10,379 nucleotides of DNA from a bacterium (GCA_030592025.1 JAUUZX010000013.1:1-10379); one strand, 5' to 3'; counted from the first letter of the stretch, positions 1-6,073 are shown. A program made the numbers and translations. The notes: generated from the letters alone by a model not told the origin.

Positions 1-1
1 C

Positions 2-907
2 CACCGCCGTCAGACGACGCTCTTCGCCGCTATCGACGCCGGACTGGCCGGCGGGCGGGTGCAGGTGTCGCCGTCCCTGCGCTGGCAGCGGAACCGGGAC
101 GACTTCCCGCCGGTGCCGCCCTTGCCCTGGCTGCCGGAGGAGACCGGGGTGGCCCACGTCCGTGAGGACTGGTCGCCGGCGCTGGGCCTGGTGTGGGAGA
201 CCGTGCCGGGTCGGGTGATCCTGGCCGTCCACGGGGCGCGCACGGTCCGCGTCCCCACCTGGGTCGAACTCTACGGTCATCGCGGCGGCATCGTCGGCAA
301 CCGGGATCTGCAACCGGAGGAGATCACCTCCCTGGACTTCGGCGTGACCGTCCGTCCGGTGCCGTCGTTCACCTCGCGGCTGACGGTCTTCCGCAATGAC
401 ATCGACGGCACGATCATCTTCGTCCCCAACAGCCAGCAGACGAGCCAGGGCCACAACATCGGCGGCAGCCGCACGACGGGCCTCGAGGCCGAGATCCAAG
501 GCGAACTGGGGGGGGGCTTCGCGCTGCAGGCCAACGCCACCGTCCAGCGGGCCGTGGACCGCAGCGGGCAGGAACCCTACGACGGCAAAGCCCTGCCCTA
601 CCTGCCGGACCGCGAGGCCTTCCTGCGGCTGCGCCGGGACCACGAGGTGCTCGCGGCGTGGGCCGAGGTGCTGGTCCAGTCGTCCAACTACCGTGACCGG
701 GCCAACACCCAGGAGGGGCGGGCCGCCGCGCGGGGCCAGCTCAACCTGGGCGTGGACTGGACCTGGCGCCCGGGCGGTCCCGGTTCGACCGCCCATCTGA
801 TCATTTCGGGAGCCGTGCTCAACATCACCGATCGTCGGGACCACGACATGGAGGGTTTCCCGCTGCCCGGGCGCAGCTGGCGGACCTCCATCGGGTACCG
901 GCCATGA
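2..907 (+). CDS. TonB-dependent outer-membrane receptor, C-terminal part (5' end outside window); probable corrinoid/BtuB-like transporter
   Basis: The reading frame is open from the left edge (first full codon at 2) and gives 301 residues of the C-terminal half of a TonB-dependent receptor barrel; the plug and TonB box lie upstream of the window. Family hallmarks visible: 'VELYGHRGG' followed by 'GNRDLQPEE', the usual P.ELYG..G...GN..L.PE signature; 'LTVFRNDIDGTIIF'; 'NIGGSRTTGLEAEIQG'; then 'GKALPYLPD', and a final strand 'PGRSWRTSIGYRP'. Alternating hydrophobic/polar strands run throughout. Such receptors import scarce ligands across the outer membrane using TonB energy. The substrate cannot be read from this fragment. 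Corrinoid is inferred from the downstream propeller, surface protein and cobalamin adenosyltransferase. The last residue is Pro where most barrels end in Phe or another aromatic. The stop codon overlaps an ATG at 904, so translation of the next gene may be coupled. Family call very sure, ligand moderate. Confidence 0.92.
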   Translation, partial: HRRQTTLFAAIDAGLAGGRVQVSPSLRWQRNRDDFPPVPPLPWLPEETGVAHVREDWSPALGLVWETVPGRVILAVHGARTVRVPTWVELYGHRGGIVGNRDLQPEEITSLDFGVTVRPVPSFTSRLTVFRNDIDGTIIFVPNSQQTSQGHNIGGSRTTGLEAEIQGELGGGFALQANATVQRAVDRSGQEPYDGKALPYLPDREAFLRLRRDHEVLAAWAEVLVQSSNYRDRANTQEGRAAARGQLNLGVDWTWRPGGPGSTAHLIISGAVLNITDRRDHDMEGFPLPGRSWRTSIGYRP

Positions 908-927
908 AGTTTGCGAAGGGTAGGACC

Positions 928-2322
928 ATGAGAACTTTCCTGACGACCATCGGCACCCTGGCCATGATCATCCTGGGAGTCGCCACCACCGCGGCCGCCG
1001 CCCCGACGGCCTGGATCGTGACCACCGAGTTCGGGACCTACGGACGGGTGCGCAGTCTGGACTGCGCCGACCCCTGGCCCGTGTCCGGCGACCTGGCCAC
1101 GATCCCCGGCGACGCGGTGGGCCGCCACAAGGACGGCAAGATCTTCATCGTGGGGCGGGGCTCCTGGGATCTGATCCAGATCTGGGATCCGGCCGACGGC
1201 TTCTCCCTCGTCCGCGAGTTCAGCCTGGGCACGGGCCTCAACCCCCAGGACATCGCCTTCGACAGTCAGGGCGAGGCCTACATCAGCTGCTACGACGCGG
1301 CGGTGCTGCTCAGGGTCGACCCCGCAACAGGCACGGTGCTCGGGTCCTACGATACGTCGGCCTTCGCCGACGCGGACGGCCTGCCCGAGACCAGCTGGAT
1401 GGCCACCGTGGGGGACCGCCTGTACATCACCTGCCAGCTCCTGGACCGCAACGACTGGTACGCCCCTACCGGCCCGGGCCACCTGCTGGTCTTCGACATG
1501 GCGACGGAGTCCTGGGTGGACGCGGACCCCGGGACCCCCGGCGTGCAGCCGGTGACCCTGCAGGGCGCGAACCCCTACACCCGCATTCTCGTGGGGGACG
1601 GTGTCCTGAGCGTGGGTTGCGCGGGCTACTTCGGCCTGGCCGACGGCGGCGTAGAGAACATCGACCTGGCCACCCACACCTCCCTGGGATACGAGGTCAC
1701 GGAGTCCGAACTGGGCGGTGATGTGAACCGCATCCGTCGCGACGGCGCCGACCTGATCGCCGTCGTCAACGACGCCTCCTTCAACACGAGCATTCGCCGC
1801 ACGGGCACGGAAGGGGTGCAGGTGCTGGAGACCTTGCCGGGCTTCTACCACGGGGACATCTGGCTCCTGGGCGGCGACCTCTACGTGGCCGACCGCACCG
1901 TGGGCGCCGCGGGGCTGCGGGTGCTCGATCCCCTGACCGGAACCGAGCGGACCGACGGCGCGATCCCCACCGGACTGGCGCCCTTCGCGTTCATCCCCAT
2001 GGAGAACCCGCCGGTGGCCGATGTGCCGTCCTTCGTCACCTCGTCCCGGGTGGCGCTGGGGGCGCCCTACCCCAACCCCTGCAACCCGACGGCCTTCCTG
2101 CCGCTGACCGGCATGCCCGGCGCGGAAGTGCATCTCGACGTGGTGGACCTGCGCGGTCGCCGCGTCCGCTCCGACGGCCTGCGCCTCGATGGTGGGGGTC
2201 ATGCCGTCTATCGATTCAGCGGGCGGGACCAACGGGGCCGCAGCCTCGCCGCCGGCGTGTACGGGATCATTGCCACCATCGACGGCGACAGCGCTCGCCG
2301 CCGTGTCGTCCTCGTCAAGTAG
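928..2322 (+). CDS. secreted beta-propeller surface protein with C-terminal FlgD/T9SS-like sorting domain (BtuG-like candidate)
   Basis: 464 residues. I start at ATG 928 because GAAGGG lies 7 bases upstream and a clean signal peptide follows (n-region MRTFLTT, hydrophobic IGTLAMIILGV, then TTAAAA). An in-frame ATG at 904 overlaps the receptor stop and is the alternative. Residues ~30-370 show repeated blade-like strands such as 'DGKIFIVGRG', 'GEAYISCYD', 'GDRLYITCQL' and 'GDLYVADRT', typical of YncE/DUF5074-type propellers. Residues ~375-464 form a separate domain with 'APYPNPCNP', 'VVDLRGRRVR' and 'LAAGVYGII', the FlgD-like/type A sorting-domain pattern of FCB-group secreted proteins. It has no lipobox. 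In Bacteroides, BtuG is a surface propeller lipoprotein that binds B12 and caps BtuB; position between a receptor and a cobalamin adenosyltransferase suggests the same role here. Fold and secretion are fairly secure; ligand is inference. Confidence 0.85.
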   Translation: MRTFLTTIGTLAMIILGVATTAAAAPTAWIVTTEFGTYGRVRSLDCADPWPVSGDLATIPGDAVGRHKDGKIFIVGRGSWDLIQIWDPADGFSLVREFSLGTGLNPQDIAFDSQGEAYISCYDAAVLLRVDPATGTVLGSYDTSAFADADGLPETSWMATVGDRLYITCQLLDRNDWYAPTGPGHLLVFDMATESWVDADPGTPGVQPVTLQGANPYTRILVGDGVLSVGCAGYFGLADGGVENIDLATHTSLGYEVTESELGGDVNRIRRDGADLIAVVNDASFNTSIRRTGTEGVQVLETLPGFYHGDIWLLGGDLYVADRTVGAAGLRVLDPLTGTERTDGAIPTGLAPFAFIPMENPPVADVPSFVTSSRVALGAPYPNPCNPTAFLPLTGMPGAEVHLDVVDLRGRRVRSDGLRLDGGGHAVYRFSGRDQRGRSLAAGVYGIIATIDGDSARRRVVLVK

Positions 2323-2346
2323 ACGTCCGCCCCAAGGAGAACAACC

Positions 2347-3126
2347 ATGAAGCCCATGCTCACGATCACCGCCCTGACCCTCTTCCTGCTGGTCCCCGTC
2401 CTGGCGGCGGCCCAGTTCGCGGACACGGGCCAGGTGAACACCGCGTATGACCGCGGCGACGCCCTCATCGGCGTCTGGGCGAGCGAGGTCATCGACTACG
2501 AGGTGGGCTACCAGGACCACGCCCTGCTCGAGTTGGGCTACGTCGACTTCGGGTCACCCTCCGACGTCCTGGGCTCGGCCGGCACGCCCTTCAGCCTGGG
2601 GGACGGCGGCTGGATCACCCTGAGCTTCAACAATGCCGTGCGCAACGGGCCCGGGGACGATCTGGTCGTCTTCGAGAACGGGTTCGCCTACAACGGCGTG
2701 TTCATGGAGCTGGGGTTCGTGGAGGTGTCCAGCGACGGTGTGAACTTCGCCCGCCTACCGGCCCTTTGCCGACGGACCACCCAGCCCGGCACCTGGGACA
2801 GTTCCGACCCGGCGTCCTTCTACAACCTCGCGGGCAACCTCGTCGGCGGCACGGGCTTCGACCTGCAGGATCTGGTGACGGCGGGGGATCCGTTGGTGGC
2901 CGACGGCACGGTCAACCTCAACCTGATCGCCTACGTGCGGATCGTCGACGTCATCGGTGATATCGTCGGCGGCACGGTCGACTACCTGGGCCGTCCCGTG
3001 GCGGACCCGTACCCGACCGCGTCGGGCAGCGGCGGCATGGACCTGACGGGCGTGGCCATCCTGAACATCGGGACGGTGCCCGTCGAGGTGGCGGGGTGGG
3101 GTGACGTGAAGGCGTTGTTCCGTTAG
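2347..3126 (+). CDS. secreted cell-surface protein of corrinoid-uptake loci (putative)
   Basis: 259 residues; AAGGAG at 2334-2339 sits 7 bases before the ATG, 24 bases after the propeller gene, so the two are almost certainly co-transcribed. Residues 1-23 are a signal peptide (MKPM, a hydrophobic stretch, then LAAAQ). The mature part is beta-rich, with 'FSLGDGGWITLSFNNAV', 'GDDLVVFENGF' and 'GFVEVSSDGVNFARLP'. I recognise this pattern from proteins usually annotated only as 'cell surface protein' and often found beside BtuB-type receptors; I cannot assign a named domain. Late in the protein, 'GGMDLTGVAILNIG' may be a second calcium-binding or lectin-like loop region. It lacks the sorting domain of its neighbour and instead ends with the short tail 'WGDVKALFR'. 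A plausible role is an accessory corrinoid-binding or receptor-associated surface protein, like Bacteroides BtuH, but this rests on context. Confidence 0.8.
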   Translation: MKPMLTITALTLFLLVPVLAAAQFADTGQVNTAYDRGDALIGVWASEVIDYEVGYQDHALLELGYVDFGSPSDVLGSAGTPFSLGDGGWITLSFNNAVRNGPGDDLVVFENGFAYNGVFMELGFVEVSSDGVNFARLPALCRRTTQPGTWDSSDPASFYNLAGNLVGGTGFDLQDLVTAGDPLVADGTVNLNLIAYVRIVDVIGDIVGGTVDYLGRPVADPYPTASGSGGMDLTGVAILNIGTVPVEVAGWGDVKALFR

Positions 3127-3165
3127 AATCTCTTGGCAGGGCGTTCCCCGTGAGCCAGTATGACC

Positions 3166-3190
3166 ACCGGCGGCCCTGAGGGTCGCCGGT
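3166..3190 (+). terminator. intrinsic-terminator-like hairpin just upstream of the adenosyltransferase gene
   Basis: Arms at 3166-3176 (ACCGGCGGCCC) and 3180-3190 (GGGTCGCCGGT) pair over 11 bp with one G-U pair and a TGA loop, followed by TTCTTT at 3190-3195. It lies 40 bases after the surface-protein stop and ends 10 bases before the Shine-Dalgarno of the next gene. It could partly terminate the surface-protein transcript, attenuate the adenosyltransferase, or act as an mRNA end-protecting stem. Confidence 0.65.
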
Positions 3191-3210
3191 TCTTTGCCGA
3201 AGGAGGATCC

Positions 3211-3753
3211 ATGGCCCGCATCTACACCCGTTCCGGCGACGCCGGCGAGACCTCCCTGGGCGACGGATCCCGCGTGCCCAAGTCCGGTCCCCGGGTCGCC
3301 CTCTATGGCGACGTCGACGAGTTGAATTCCGTCCTGGGGTGCGCCGTGGCCGCTCTGGGCGGCACGCCGGCCGACGTCCGCCTGGCCACGTGGCTCACCA
3401 CCATCCAGTCGACCCTTTTCGATCTGGGCTCCGTCCTGGCCGACCCCACCCGCTCCCGCGCCGAGCACGATTTCGACGCCCCGGGTCTCGAGACCTGGAT
3501 CGACGAGCTCACGGCGGACCTGCCTCCCTTGACCACCTTCATCCTGCCGGGGGGCTGCGCCGCGGCTGGCTTCCTGCACCTGGGGCGGACCGTGTGCCGC
3601 CGGGCCGAGCGCGCCGCCGTGGACCTGGCGACGACCGAGCCCGTGCCGGCCGGCGCCCTGACCTACCTCAACCGCCTCAGCGATTTCCTGTTCACGGCCG
3701 CGCGGGGGGCCAACGCCGCTGCCAGCGTGCCGGACGTGGCGTGGCGGGGATGA
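3211..3753 (+). CDS. PduO-type ATP:cob(I)alamin (corrinoid) adenosyltransferase
   Basis: 180 residues, full family length. It transfers the adenosyl group of ATP to cob(I)alamin or cob(I)yrinic acid a,c-diamide in the cytoplasm, making coenzyme B12. Signature motifs: 'TRSGDAGETSLGDG' at 6-19 (ATP-binding N-terminal loop), 'YGDVDELNS' at 32-40, 'FILPGG' at 110-115, 'RTVCRRAER' at 126-134 and 'YLNRLSDFLF' at 152-161. Start: ATG 3211 has AGGAGG at 3201-3206 and begins exactly where family members begin. The upstream in-frame ATG at 3160 has no ribosome site and would put the hairpin 3166-3190 inside the coding sequence, so I reject it. Its presence behind the receptor and two surface proteins is the best clue that they handle corrinoids. 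The stop overlaps the next gene's start (ATGA). Enzyme family very sure; the PduO group is clear, as opposed to CobA or EutT. Confidence 0.96.
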   Translation: MARIYTRSGDAGETSLGDGSRVPKSGPRVALYGDVDELNSVLGCAVAALGGTPADVRLATWLTTIQSTLFDLGSVLADPTRSRAEHDFDAPGLETWIDELTADLPPLTTFILPGGCAAAGFLHLGRTVCRRAERAAVDLATTEPVPAGALTYLNRLSDFLFTAARGANAAASVPDVAWRG

Positions 3754-4406
3754 GACGCTGGTCGACATTCCTCATCCCGGGCCTGAATAAACCCGACGAC
3801 GGCGGGTTAGTCCCCGCGTCGGCCGCGACGAGCGGTTCGGCCCTCGATGCCGAGGAAGTCGCACGACGCCTGCAGGACCGCGCCGACATCGAGCGTTGCC
3901 TGGCGGGCGACAACGAAGGATTCACGGCGCTCATGAACCGGTACCGGGACAGGGCATACGGAGTGGCGCTCGGCCTGACGGGCAACCACGACGATGCCAT
4001 GGACGCGATCCAGAAGGCCTTCATCCGGATCCACCGCACCCTGGACAGGTTCCGTCGGGACGATCCGTTTTTTCCGTGGCTCTATCGCATCGTGCACAAC
4101 GCCGCCCTGAACCAGCGGCGCGACGAGAAGCGGCACAAGGGGGATGTGCCTCTGGAATGGGTCCGACGGTCCGATGGCCGGCCGGATCCCTTGGCTGAAA
4201 CCGTCGCGGACAATCTCCGCGAGCGTCTGTGGGCGGCCATCCAGGCCCTCCCGGCGGACATGCGCGAGGTCTTCGTCCTGTACCATTTTCAGGGACTGAA
4301 GTACCGCGAGATCGCGACGGTTTGCGACGTGCCCATCGGCACGGTCATGTCGCGGCTCCATGCAGCACGCAAGCGGCTGCAGGGCGTCGCGGGTCTGGAG
4401 GACTGA
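3750..4406 (+). CDS. ECF-type RNA polymerase sigma factor
   Basis: 218 residues. Region 2 spans about 47-128, with 'FTALMNRYRDRAYGVALGLTGNHDDAMDAIQ..F' and 'PWLYRIVHNAALNQRRDEKR' (-10 recognition and DNA melting). A linker of ~30 residues follows, then region 4 at ~160-212 with 'ALPADMREVFVLYHFQGLKY.EIA' and 'PIGTVMSRLHAARKRL' (-35 helix-turn-helix). No region 1 or 3, hence ECF class. The ATG at 3750 overlaps the adenosyltransferase stop, indicating translational coupling. No in-frame ATG, GTG or TTG occurs between it and region 2, which supports this start despite an unconserved ~45-residue N-terminal extension. The next gene is its likely anti-sigma factor. Target genes are unknown. Confidence 0.95.
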   Translation: MRRWSTFLIPGLNKPDDGGLVPASAATSGSALDAEEVARRLQDRADIERCLAGDNEGFTALMNRYRDRAYGVALGLTGNHDDAMDAIQKAFIRIHRTLDRFRRDDPFFPWLYRIVHNAALNQRRDEKRHKGDVPLEWVRRSDGRPDPLAETVADNLRERLWAAIQALPADMREVFVLYHFQGLKYREIATVCDVPIGTVMSRLHAARKRLQGVAGLED

Positions 4407-4407
4407 T

Positions 4408-4872
4408 GTGAAGAACCACGGGCCCTTTGACCCCCGGATGGAAGCTCCTCTGCTGTCGGCGTACGTCGACGGCGAACTCGAGCCCGCCGACGTGGCGCGG
4501 ATCGAGGCCCATCTGGAAGCCAACGACGAGACCCGGCGCGAGGTCGATCGCCTCCGTCGCCTGAAGGACGTCACCGGCGCCCTACGGCTCAGGGAAGCCC
4601 CGGCCGAGGACTGGGAGGACTTCTGGCAGAACACCTACAACCGCGGCGAACGGTCGCTGGGGTGGATCCTGCTCGGCATGGCGGTGTTCGTCCTCGGTGG
4701 TTGGGCCGTGACGGCCGTGCTGCGGGCCGTCCTCGGCGACGACCAGCTGCCGTTCATCATCAAGGGCGCCGTCATTGGTGGCGGGGCCGGCCTGCTCCTG
4801 CTGGTGCTGTCGGTGGTGCGCGAGCGCATCCACAAGCGCGGCCGCACCCGCTACAAGGACGTCAAACGTTGA
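4408..4872 (+). CDS. membrane-bound anti-sigma factor (two predicted TM helices, no zinc motif)
   Basis: 154 residues from GTG 4408, one base after the sigma stop. GGAGG at 4397-4401 lies 6 bases upstream and decides for the GTG; the later ATG 4438 lacks such a site. Residues ~12-60 ('LLSAYVDGELEPADVARIEAHLEANDETRREVDRL') match the cytoplasmic helical anti-sigma domain seen in zinc-finger-type anti-sigma factors, but the HxxxCxxC ligands are absent: the protein contains no Cys at all. A 'WEDFW' segment (69-73) follows, then TM helices at about 85-108 and 116-138, and a basic tail 'RERIHKRGRTRYKDVKR'. Position directly behind an ECF sigma gene supports the role: hold the sigma factor at the membrane until a signal arrives. 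Without zinc ligands it is unlikely to sense redox by zinc release. Function inferred from architecture and context. Confidence 0.85.
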   Translation: MKNHGPFDPRMEAPLLSAYVDGELEPADVARIEAHLEANDETRREVDRLRRLKDVTGALRLREAPAEDWEDFWQNTYNRGERSLGWILLGMAVFVLGGWAVTAVLRAVLGDDQLPFIIKGAVIGGGAGLLLLVLSVVRERIHKRGRTRYKDVKR

Positions 4873-4897
4873 CCCGATCCTGGGGAGGACCCACGCC

Positions 4898-5221
4898 ATG
4901 ATGGTGACGACCACCTACGACATCGCGGGCAAGCGCATCGTCGAGACCATCGGTCTCGTGAAGGGCAACACGATCCGCGCGCGCCACCTGGGCCACGATC
5001 TCCTGGCCGGCCTGAAGAACATGGTGGGCGGGGAGATCAGCGACTACACGAAGATGATCGCCGAGTGCCGCGAGGAGTCCCTGGACCGCATGGTCGCCGA
5101 GGCCGAGGCCAACGGCGCCGACGCGGTGGTGGGGGTGCGCTTCGCCACGAGTGAGATGATGGAGCACGCGGCCGAACTGCTGGCCTACGGCACCGCGGTG
5201 CGCACGGAGGATATCGACTGA
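4898..5221 (+). CDS. YbjQ/UPF0145 family protein
   Basis: 107 residues, the usual full length. Family features: 'TTYDIAGKRIVETIGLVKGNTIRARHLG' at 5-32, 'VGGEISDYTKMIAECREESLDRMVAEAEANGADAVVGVRF' at 43-82, and 'ELLAYGTAV' at 93-101. YbjQ proteins are small cytoplasmic pentamer-forming proteins, often labelled heavy-metal-binding, with no established biochemical role. Of two adjacent ATGs (4898 and 4901) I choose 4898 because GGGGAGG at 4882-4888 is 9 bases upstream. It follows the anti-sigma gene by 25 bases, so it is probably the last gene of the sigma operon and may be part of its output or sensing. The family call is very sure, the function unknown. Confidence 0.93.
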   Translation: MMVTTTYDIAGKRIVETIGLVKGNTIRARHLGHDLLAGLKNMVGGEISDYTKMIAECREESLDRMVAEAEANGADAVVGVRFATSEMMEHAAELLAYGTAVRTEDID

Positions 5222-5259
5222 TCCCGGCGGCATGATGGTCCGGACAATCCGGAAACGAA

Positions 5260-5285
5260 GAAGGGCGCTCCGAGGAGCGCCCTTC
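5260..5285. terminator. perfect 11-bp hairpin, probable bidirectional terminator between convergent genes
   Basis: GAAGGGCGCTC (5260-5270) and GAGCGCCCTTC (5275-5285) pair without mismatch around a CGAG loop. It stands between the YbjQ stop (+, 5221) and the ferredoxin stop (-, 5313). On the - strand it is followed by TTCGTTTCC; on the + strand the tail GACTTGTCGT is only weakly T-rich. Placement between convergent genes fits shared termination. Confidence 0.8.
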
Positions 5286-5312
5286 GACTTGTCGTGCTGT
5301 CGGCCGGGAGGG

Positions 5313-5489
5313 TCAGTCCACCATGCTGATGGCTTCCTCGGGGCAGGCGTCGACACAGGCTTCGCAGTCGATGCATTCGTCGGCGTTGACGAACGCGTGG
5401 CCGTCGACCATGGAGATCACTTCGGTGGGGCATGCATCAATGCATTCTTCACAGGCGTTGCACTTGGAGACATCAACGATTGCGGGCAT
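5313..5489 (-). CDS. 2[4Fe-4S] bacterial-type ferredoxin
   Basis: 58 residues. Two classical cluster motifs CxxCxxCxxxCP are present: C10, C13, C16, C20-P21 and C39, C42, C45, C49-P50, related by the internal duplication typical of clostridial-type ferredoxins. The protein is very acidic (14 Asp/Glu against one Lys and no Arg), as expected of a soluble low-potential cytoplasmic electron carrier. AGGAGG (+ strand 5497-5502) is 7 bases before the ATG. Upstream is an apparent sigma-70-type promoter at 5546-5573, so it can be transcribed alone, although it follows the DUF1573-rhodanese-MauE genes in the same direction. Partners are unknown: typical ones would be pyruvate:ferredoxin oxidoreductase-type enzymes, none of which are in the window. 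Family very sure. Confidence 0.97.
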   Translation of the reverse strand: MPAIVDVSKCNACEECIDACPTEVISMVDGHAFVNADECIDCEACVDACPEEAISMVD

Positions 5490-5545
5490 GTCGGATCCTC
5501 CTGAGAACGTTGCATGGGGCCGTTGTCACAGCCGGACTTTCCCGA

Positions 5546-5573
5546 ACGATAGTTGATGAACCGTGTTTGTCAA
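5546..5573 (-). promoter_or_regulatory. sigma-70-type promoter for the ferredoxin gene
   Basis: Read on the - strand: TTGACA (perfect -35, + strand 5568-5573), a 16-base spacer, then TATCGT (-10, 4/6, + strand 5546-5551). This predicts a leader of about 50 bases before the ferredoxin ATG. It sits in an AT-rich patch unusual for this GC-rich window. Confidence 0.65.
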
Positions 5574-5577
5574 ATGA

Positions 5578-5605
5578 GTTCAAGACAATCAAAATCATCT
5601 TCAAC
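5578..5605. other. weak AT-rich inverted repeat after the MauE gene
   Basis: GTTCAAGA (5578-5585) and TCTTCAAC (5598-5605) pair except for one C-C mismatch, around a 12-base loop. It lies between the MauE stop and the -35 box of the ferredoxin promoter. It could be a poor terminator or an operator; the pairing is weak, so I do not commit. Confidence 0.3.
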
Positions 5606-5611
5606 CCCGTG

Positions 5612-6073
5612 CTATGGAATCAGATGAGTAGGAGATGGTCGGCACCAGATGTCCTCCAGAGCGGGCCCGCCGCGGGGAGCCAGGAGGGGCGGCAGACAGA
5701 GGGCGAGCAGGACCGTGACCCGCAGCAGGAGGTCGAGCCCCACACCGTGGCCGCCGTCGGTGTGGAAGCAGCCGCAGGAGATGTCCAGGCCCCGGGCCAG
5801 GGCCACCGCGATGGCCACCATGAAGACGACGGTCAGGGCGCCCGCCAGCAGCGCCGCGCCCCGGCGCAGGATCCCGAGGATGAGGGCCAGGCCGATGACG
5901 GCCTCGAGGACCGGCAGGTAGTGGGCCCAAGGGTGGAGCAGGATCGACGGCAGGAGGCGGTAGTGGTGGACCGTCTGGGCGAAACCACCCGGGTGCAGGA
6001 GCTTGTCCCAGGACGCGTAGAGGAAGATGCCGCCCACGGCCAGCCGGCACAGGAGCACGATCCAGGGCCTCAT
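5612..6073 (-). CDS. MauE/DoxX-family redox-associated membrane protein
   Basis: 153 residues with four predicted TM helices at about 4-22, 50-68, 73-93 and 112-132. 'LFCRLAVGGIFLYASWDKLLHP'-like opening (residues 7-28) and 'YLPVLEAVIGLALILGILRRGAALLAGALTVVFMVAIAVALARGLDISCGCF' features are those of MauE (methylamine utilisation) and DoxX relatives; the key CGC motif is C100-G101-C102 at a membrane boundary. MauE-type proteins are linked to disulfide formation or electron transfer across the membrane, but most relatives outside mau operons are uncharacterised. No methylamine dehydrogenase genes are seen. Its ATG overlaps the rhodanese stop (ATGA), showing tight coupling with that gene. Family sure; the reaction is unknown. 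Confidence 0.9.
   Translation of the reverse strand: MRPWIVLLCRLAVGGIFLYASWDKLLHPGGFAQTVHHYRLLPSILLHPWAHYLPVLEAVIGLALILGILRRGAALLAGALTVVFMVAIAVALARGLDISCGCFHTDGGHGVGLDLLLRVTVLLALCLPPLLAPRGGPALEDIWCRPSPTHLIP

Noticed and set aside
688..2520. 610-codon open frame on the - strand
   Set aside because: It is the shadow of the propeller gene: low-complexity Gly/His/Arg/Val-rich translation, no motif, no signal, and it crosses two real genes.
3160..3210. Upstream in-frame ATG for the adenosyltransferase
   Set aside because: It has no ribosome site, would encode a non-conserved extension through the hairpin, and the downstream ATG has AGGAGG and the family N-terminus.
3127..3210. Cobalamin riboswitch before the adenosyltransferase
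   Set aside because: The gap is only 84 bases and lacks a B12-box-like core; if the operon has a riboswitch it should lie upstream of the receptor, outside the window.
3790..3808. Hairpin AACCCG/CGGGTT after the adenosyltransferase stop
   Set aside because: It has only 6 bp, lacks a T-tract and lies inside the N-terminal coding part of the sigma gene, whose start cannot be moved downstream because no usable start codon exists; not called a terminator.
5185..5433. 82-codon - strand frame overlapping the ferredoxin
   Set aside because: It is Arg/His-rich, out of frame with the ferredoxin and lacks the CxxCxxCxxxCP motifs that the true frame shows twice.
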